From Actinomycetes bacterium (lineage in GTDB: Bacteria > Actinomycetota > CALGFH01): a stretch of 15,040 nucleotides of DNA. The notes under the pieces are model-generated. The model was not told where the DNA came from, made no database searches, and saw nothing but the letters and a program-made list of their open reading frames with translations. Positions 14,588 through 15,040 of this stretch are shown here, one piece after another (the stretch's first letter is position 1; each line of letters opens with the position of its first letter). The DNA lies in NCBI GenBank assembly GCA_030146615.1, contig JASLBL010000539.1, forward strand, positions 1 to 15,040. Reading direction: 5' to 3'. Position numbers and translations under genes: made by a program.

Positions 14588-14613
14588 CGGAGGAGGTGGG
14601 ATTCGAACCCACC
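14588..14613 (-). other. 3' end of a serine-type tRNA (T arm plus acceptor strand): putative attachment site remnant
   Basis: The minus strand reads a perfect T arm, GTGGG-TTCGAAT-CCCAC (14612-14596). It is followed by an acceptor 3' strand CTCCTCC (14595-14589) and G (14588), the discriminator of serine tRNAs. No matching 5' acceptor (GGAGGAG), D arm or anticodon arm occurs in the 100 nt upstream on that strand, so the gene is incomplete. This is what integration of a mobile element into a tRNA 3' end leaves at the distal junction. The intact tRNA would be expected to the right, outside the window. Confidence 0.6.
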
Positions 14614-14742
14614 ATTCCCGGGATTCAGGGTCGTCCGCCTCACGCTGTGCTGATCGCCGAAACCGCACGCTGAACTGCGGAAACAGTGCTTCCTGGTGGC
14701 GCACGTCCGGGCGTGTTAGGTCGGGTCCGGTAGGGGTGGGTT

Positions 14743-14773
14743 GTGGCCCCGATGTGGCCCCGCCGTGGCCCCG
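14743..14773 (+). repeat. Three direct repeats GTGGCCCCG with 11-bp period
   Basis: Copies lie at 14743-14751, 14754-14762 and 14765-14773, identical over 9 bp and separated by 2-bp spacers (AT, CC). One period is about one helical turn, so a protein could bind all copies on one face. Given the tRNA remnant 130 bp away, they may be integrase arm-type sites. They lie in a gene-free stretch (14614-14864) in which I see no other clear feature. Confidence 0.6.
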
Positions 14774-14864
14774 GGCCCCGCCTCGCGTTCCCTGCCCGCC
14801 GTACGTAAGCGGGGCCGCACCCGACGCCTCGGGCCGGCCCCATGGGACACGAGGAGCAAGCCTC

Positions 14865-15040
14865 ATGCCCGACCCGAACGATATCCCGCGACGCCGCAGC
14901 CGTCTGCTGCTGGACGTCACCACGGCGGCCAGCGAAGTCTCGCGCCTGGTCCACGAGGCCCACGACCTGAACCTACCCGTCGAGCCGGGCGTCAGGGACG
15001 GCCGCAACGCACTTGTGCGTTGGGCGGTTCTACTCGAAGA
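14865..15040 (+). CDS. Unrecognised small protein, 3' end beyond the window
   Basis: ATG 14865 has GAGGAG 8-9 nt upstream and opens a frame that stays open for 58 codons to the window edge. The start reads MPDPNDIPRRRSRLLLDVTT, followed by a helical segment (AASEVSRLVHEAHDLNLPV) and VRDGRNALVRWAVLLE. Third positions are mostly G or C, as in real genes here. There is no membrane segment or signal peptide and no family I can name. It lies beyond the tRNA remnant and the GTGGCCCCG repeats, so it probably belongs to the putative integrated element. It could be a small regulator or accessory protein, but nothing in the visible part shows this. Confidence 0.5.
   Translation, partial: MPDPNDIPRRRSRLLLDVTTAASEVSRLVHEAHDLNLPVEPGVRDGRNALVRWAVLLE

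Noticed and set aside
14614..14700. Possible complete tRNA on the minus strand using upstream sequence
   Set aside because: I looked for a GGAGGAG acceptor strand, a D arm and a closable anticodon stem upstream of the T arm and found none. CCCTGAATCCCGGG does not form a proper anticodon arm.
14792..14816. Hairpin around GTACGTA (CCCGC...GCGGG)
   Set aside because: The stem is only 5 bp with an asymmetric loop, and GC-rich matches of this size are expected by chance here.
14842..14965. Alternative plus-strand start ATG 14842
   Set aside because: It opens a short frame of about 41 codons that ends in TGA and has no ribosome site; the frame from 14865 is better supported.
14552..15007. A 151-codon minus-strand frame over the tRNA remnant and the repeats
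   Set aside because: It encodes Arg/Pro-rich sequence running through the tRNA T arm and the direct repeats. The plus-strand frame at 14865 has a ribosome site and better coding character.

Overview
The window is GC-rich chromosomal DNA from an actinobacterium (Actinomycetota). The evidence is very high third-position GC, the gene order fhaA-fhaB-pstP-rodA beside a divergent tRNA-Leu as in Mycobacterium, TAnnnT-type -10 boxes 6 nt before start codons (leaderless transcripts), and a tRNA without an encoded CCA end. The species cannot be named from sequence alone. A short FhaA and the mixed gene content hint at a lineage outside the classic mycobacteria and streptomycetes, but this is an inference.

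Layout. (1) 1-3465, minus strand: the growth and division signalling operon fhaA, fhaB, pstP and rodA (cut by the left edge). The genes are packed with TGATG overlaps or a 3-bp gap. They encode two phosphothreonine-binding FHA proteins, the membrane PP2C Ser/Thr phosphatase and the SEDS peptidoglycan glycosyltransferase. pbpA and pknA/pknB would be expected just beyond the left edge. (2) 3610-7063, plus strand: tRNA-Leu(CAG), a metal-dependent amidohydrolase starting 8 nt after the tRNA, an acyl-CoA dehydrogenase, an 80-aa membrane protein and a duplicated dimeric alpha/beta-barrel protein. Three of the stop codons in this run are also the first three bases of a possible -10 box. (3) 7060-9038, minus strand: larB-larC of nickel-pincer cofactor synthesis, overlapping by ATGA. 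(4) 9094-10359, plus strand: serS, divergent from larB over a shared symmetric -10 box.

(5) 10372-14562 is an accessory stretch of single, alternating-strand genes: a two-helix membrane protein of unknown function, an alpha/beta hydrolase, a SnoaL-like protein, a decayed second alpha/beta hydrolase with an 8-bp frameshift, and an ArsR-like regulator divergent from an MFS exporter, with an AT-rich dyad between the last two. (6) 14588-15040: the T-arm and acceptor 3' end of a serine-type tRNA without its 5' half, then three 11-bp-spaced GTGGCCCCG repeats and the start of an unrecognised small gene. I read this as the left attachment junction of an integrated element that continues beyond the window.

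The housekeeping parts are ordinary and well supported. The most unusual signals are the putative att junction with arm-type repeats, the tRNA/amidohydrolase junction that could yield a near-leaderless mRNA, the stop codons embedded in -10 boxes, and the bidirectional larB/serS promoter. I found no CRISPR array, rRNA gene or complete insertion sequence, and no clearly new multi-gene system inside the visible bases.
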